Part shown: positions 6,647-7,194 of the stretch, piece by piece
How positions within the stretch are numbered: the first letter of the stretch is position 1
Layout: the number at the start of each line of letters is the position of its first letter
NCBI GenBank assembly: GCA_947589205.1
Contig: CANQCJ010000110.1
Span: forward strand, 1 to 7,194
DNA length: 7,194 nucleotides
Reading direction: 5' to 3'
Source of the DNA: an uncultured Ruminococcus sp.
Lineage (GTDB): Bacteria > Bacillota > Clostridia > Oscillospirales > Ruminococcaceae
Notes under the pieces: generated by a model
Database searches by the model: none
What the model saw: only the letters and a program-made list of their open reading frames with translations
Told to the model about the DNA's origin: nothing
Program-made: the position numbers and the translations under genes

Positions 6647-6869
6647 ATTCTATGACCGTATCGCTTGCGGCAAAGCCTATTTCCCGCAGCACTCTGAATC
6701 CATTATCCTGCGGCTTTTCCTGAGTATCGAGAATAAGCGTTATATCCTCCGCTTCCTCCTCAAAGACTGCGCTCTGCGGGGCTTCGTGTACGGTCTCCTC
6801 TTTGGTCTTGTTTTTTTTGAAAAAGCCAAAAAACGGCGGGAGTTTTTTTCGTTCCTTTTTTCTTATCAT
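6645..6869 (-). CDS. Small basic/acidic protein of unknown function, possible phospho-acceptor or adaptor
   Basis: I do not recognise this 74-residue protein. It has two contrasting halves. Residues 1-23 are strongly basic (ten Lys/Arg) and surround a PPFFGFF core, with no true transmembrane helix. This Lys-plus-Phe pattern is typical of segments that bind acidic membrane surfaces. Residues 24-74 are acidic (EEEAED at 37-42) and contain Thr44 in DITLILD, Thr49, and Thr71 in the C-terminal SDTVIE. Such Thr sites in an acidic setting could be kinase targets or FHA-domain ligands, which is inference only. The ATG at 6869 is the only plausible start, because an in-frame stop (the phosphatase TAA) lies 21 bases upstream. 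AGAGGA lies somewhat far away, about 14 bases from the ATG. It sits between phosphatase and kinase genes with 21- and 13-base gaps, supporting co-transcription and a role in the same pathway. Confidence 0.75.
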   Translation of the reverse strand: MIRKKERKKLPPFFGFFKKNKTKEETVHEAPQSAVFEEEAEDITLILDTQEKPQDNGFRVLREIGFAASDTVIE

Positions 6870-6890
6870 TTTAAGCTCAGCCGTCCTCTC

Positions 6891-7194
6891 TTAAAAAAGC
6901 GGTCTCACTGCGGCGGCGGTAATATTATCCGGCTCACCGCGCTGCTTGTTAAGCTCAATAAGCCCGTCAAGCCCCTGCTTTAAAATTTCCTCCGACTGTA
7001 TTCTCCCGGGTGCTAAGCAGGCGCGTATCTCGTCATCGCTTATCTCGTGCCGAAAACCGTCGCTGCAAAGCATATATACCGCTCTTTCGTCAATAGGCTC
7101 TATGGTGATATCGGGTATAACTCCGCCGGAAGCTCCTATGCACTGCAAAAGAATATTTCTGCGCGGATCGTGCCTTGCCTGCTCCTCCGTCATG
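6891..7194 (-). CDS. PP2C-family Ser/Thr protein phosphatase, C-terminal part (5' end outside window)
   Basis: Metal-dependent PP2C (Stp-type) phosphatases remove phosphate from Ser/Thr of proteins in the cytoplasm and usually oppose a neighbouring Hanks-type kinase. The 100 visible residues carry the C-terminal hallmarks: HDPRRNILLQCIGAS, matching the family's HPxxNxLxxxxG region; then YMLCSDGF, with the metal-binding Asp at visible residue 45; then RGEPDNITAAAV, the final Asp-Asn metal motif at 89-90. The protein ends normally at TAA (6893-6891). Bacterial PP2Cs are about 240-280 residues, so roughly 140-170 residues, including the first metal-binding Asp motifs, lie beyond the right edge. 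The ATG at 7193 is therefore almost certainly an internal Met. It is the first visible gene of the run that includes the kinase, 436 bases upstream of the kinase start. I am confident of the family; the exact substrate, presumably the kinase or its targets, is inferred. Confidence 0.93.
   Translation of the reverse strand, partial: MTEEQARHDPRRNILLQCIGASGGVIPDITIEPIDERAVYMLCSDGFRHEISDDEIRACLAPGRIQSEEILKQGLDGLIELNKQRGEPDNITAAAVRPLF

Noticed and set aside
6786..6983. Plus-strand frame across the phosphatase/small-protein junction
   Set aside because: It overlaps two supported genes on the other strand and has no family features.
7191..7193. ATG at 7193 as the true start of the phosphatase gene
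   Set aside because: The visible part begins in the middle of the PP2C fold and lacks the first metal-binding motifs, so this is an internal Met of a gene cut by the window edge.

Overview
The whole window is one tightly packed block of genes read on the minus strand, so biological order runs from high to low coordinates. No gap between genes exceeds about 21 bases, and I see no tRNA, rRNA, CRISPR array, insertion sequence or terminator. Moderate base composition, strong AGGAGG-type ribosome sites, a Gram-positive signal peptide, a Pro/Ser/Asn-rich linker and Ser/Thr-kinase architecture suggest a Clostridia-type Firmicute, perhaps a gut Ruminococcus/Oscillospiraceae relative. That placement is inferred from style, not from a marker gene.

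Layout from right to left: (1) 7194-6891, the C-terminal 100 residues of a PP2C-family protein phosphatase whose start lies outside the window. (2) 6869-6645, a 74-residue protein with a basic, Phe-rich N-terminus and an acidic, Thr-containing remainder. (3) 6631-6455, a 58-residue single-pass membrane protein that overlaps the next start codon by one base. (4) 6455-3645, a 936-residue membrane Ser/Thr kinase with a cytoplasmic kinase domain, one transmembrane helix, a short helical linker and about 13 beta-propeller-like blades outside the cell. (5) 3627-1, a secreted multidomain protein of at least 1209 residues. It has a signal peptide, several Ig-like modules and a Thr/Ser/Asn-Pro repeat, and its reading frame is still open at the left edge.

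Together these look like a phospho-signalling cassette: a kinase with a large external sensor, its counteracting phosphatase, two small proteins that may be substrate or adaptor and membrane partner, and a large surface protein made from the same transcript. Kinase, phosphatase and membrane roles rest on visible motifs. The joint function, and any role of the small proteins as partners, is inference. The least familiar parts are the two small proteins, the Thr-bearing insert in the kinase activation segment, and the coupling of the set to a giant exported protein.
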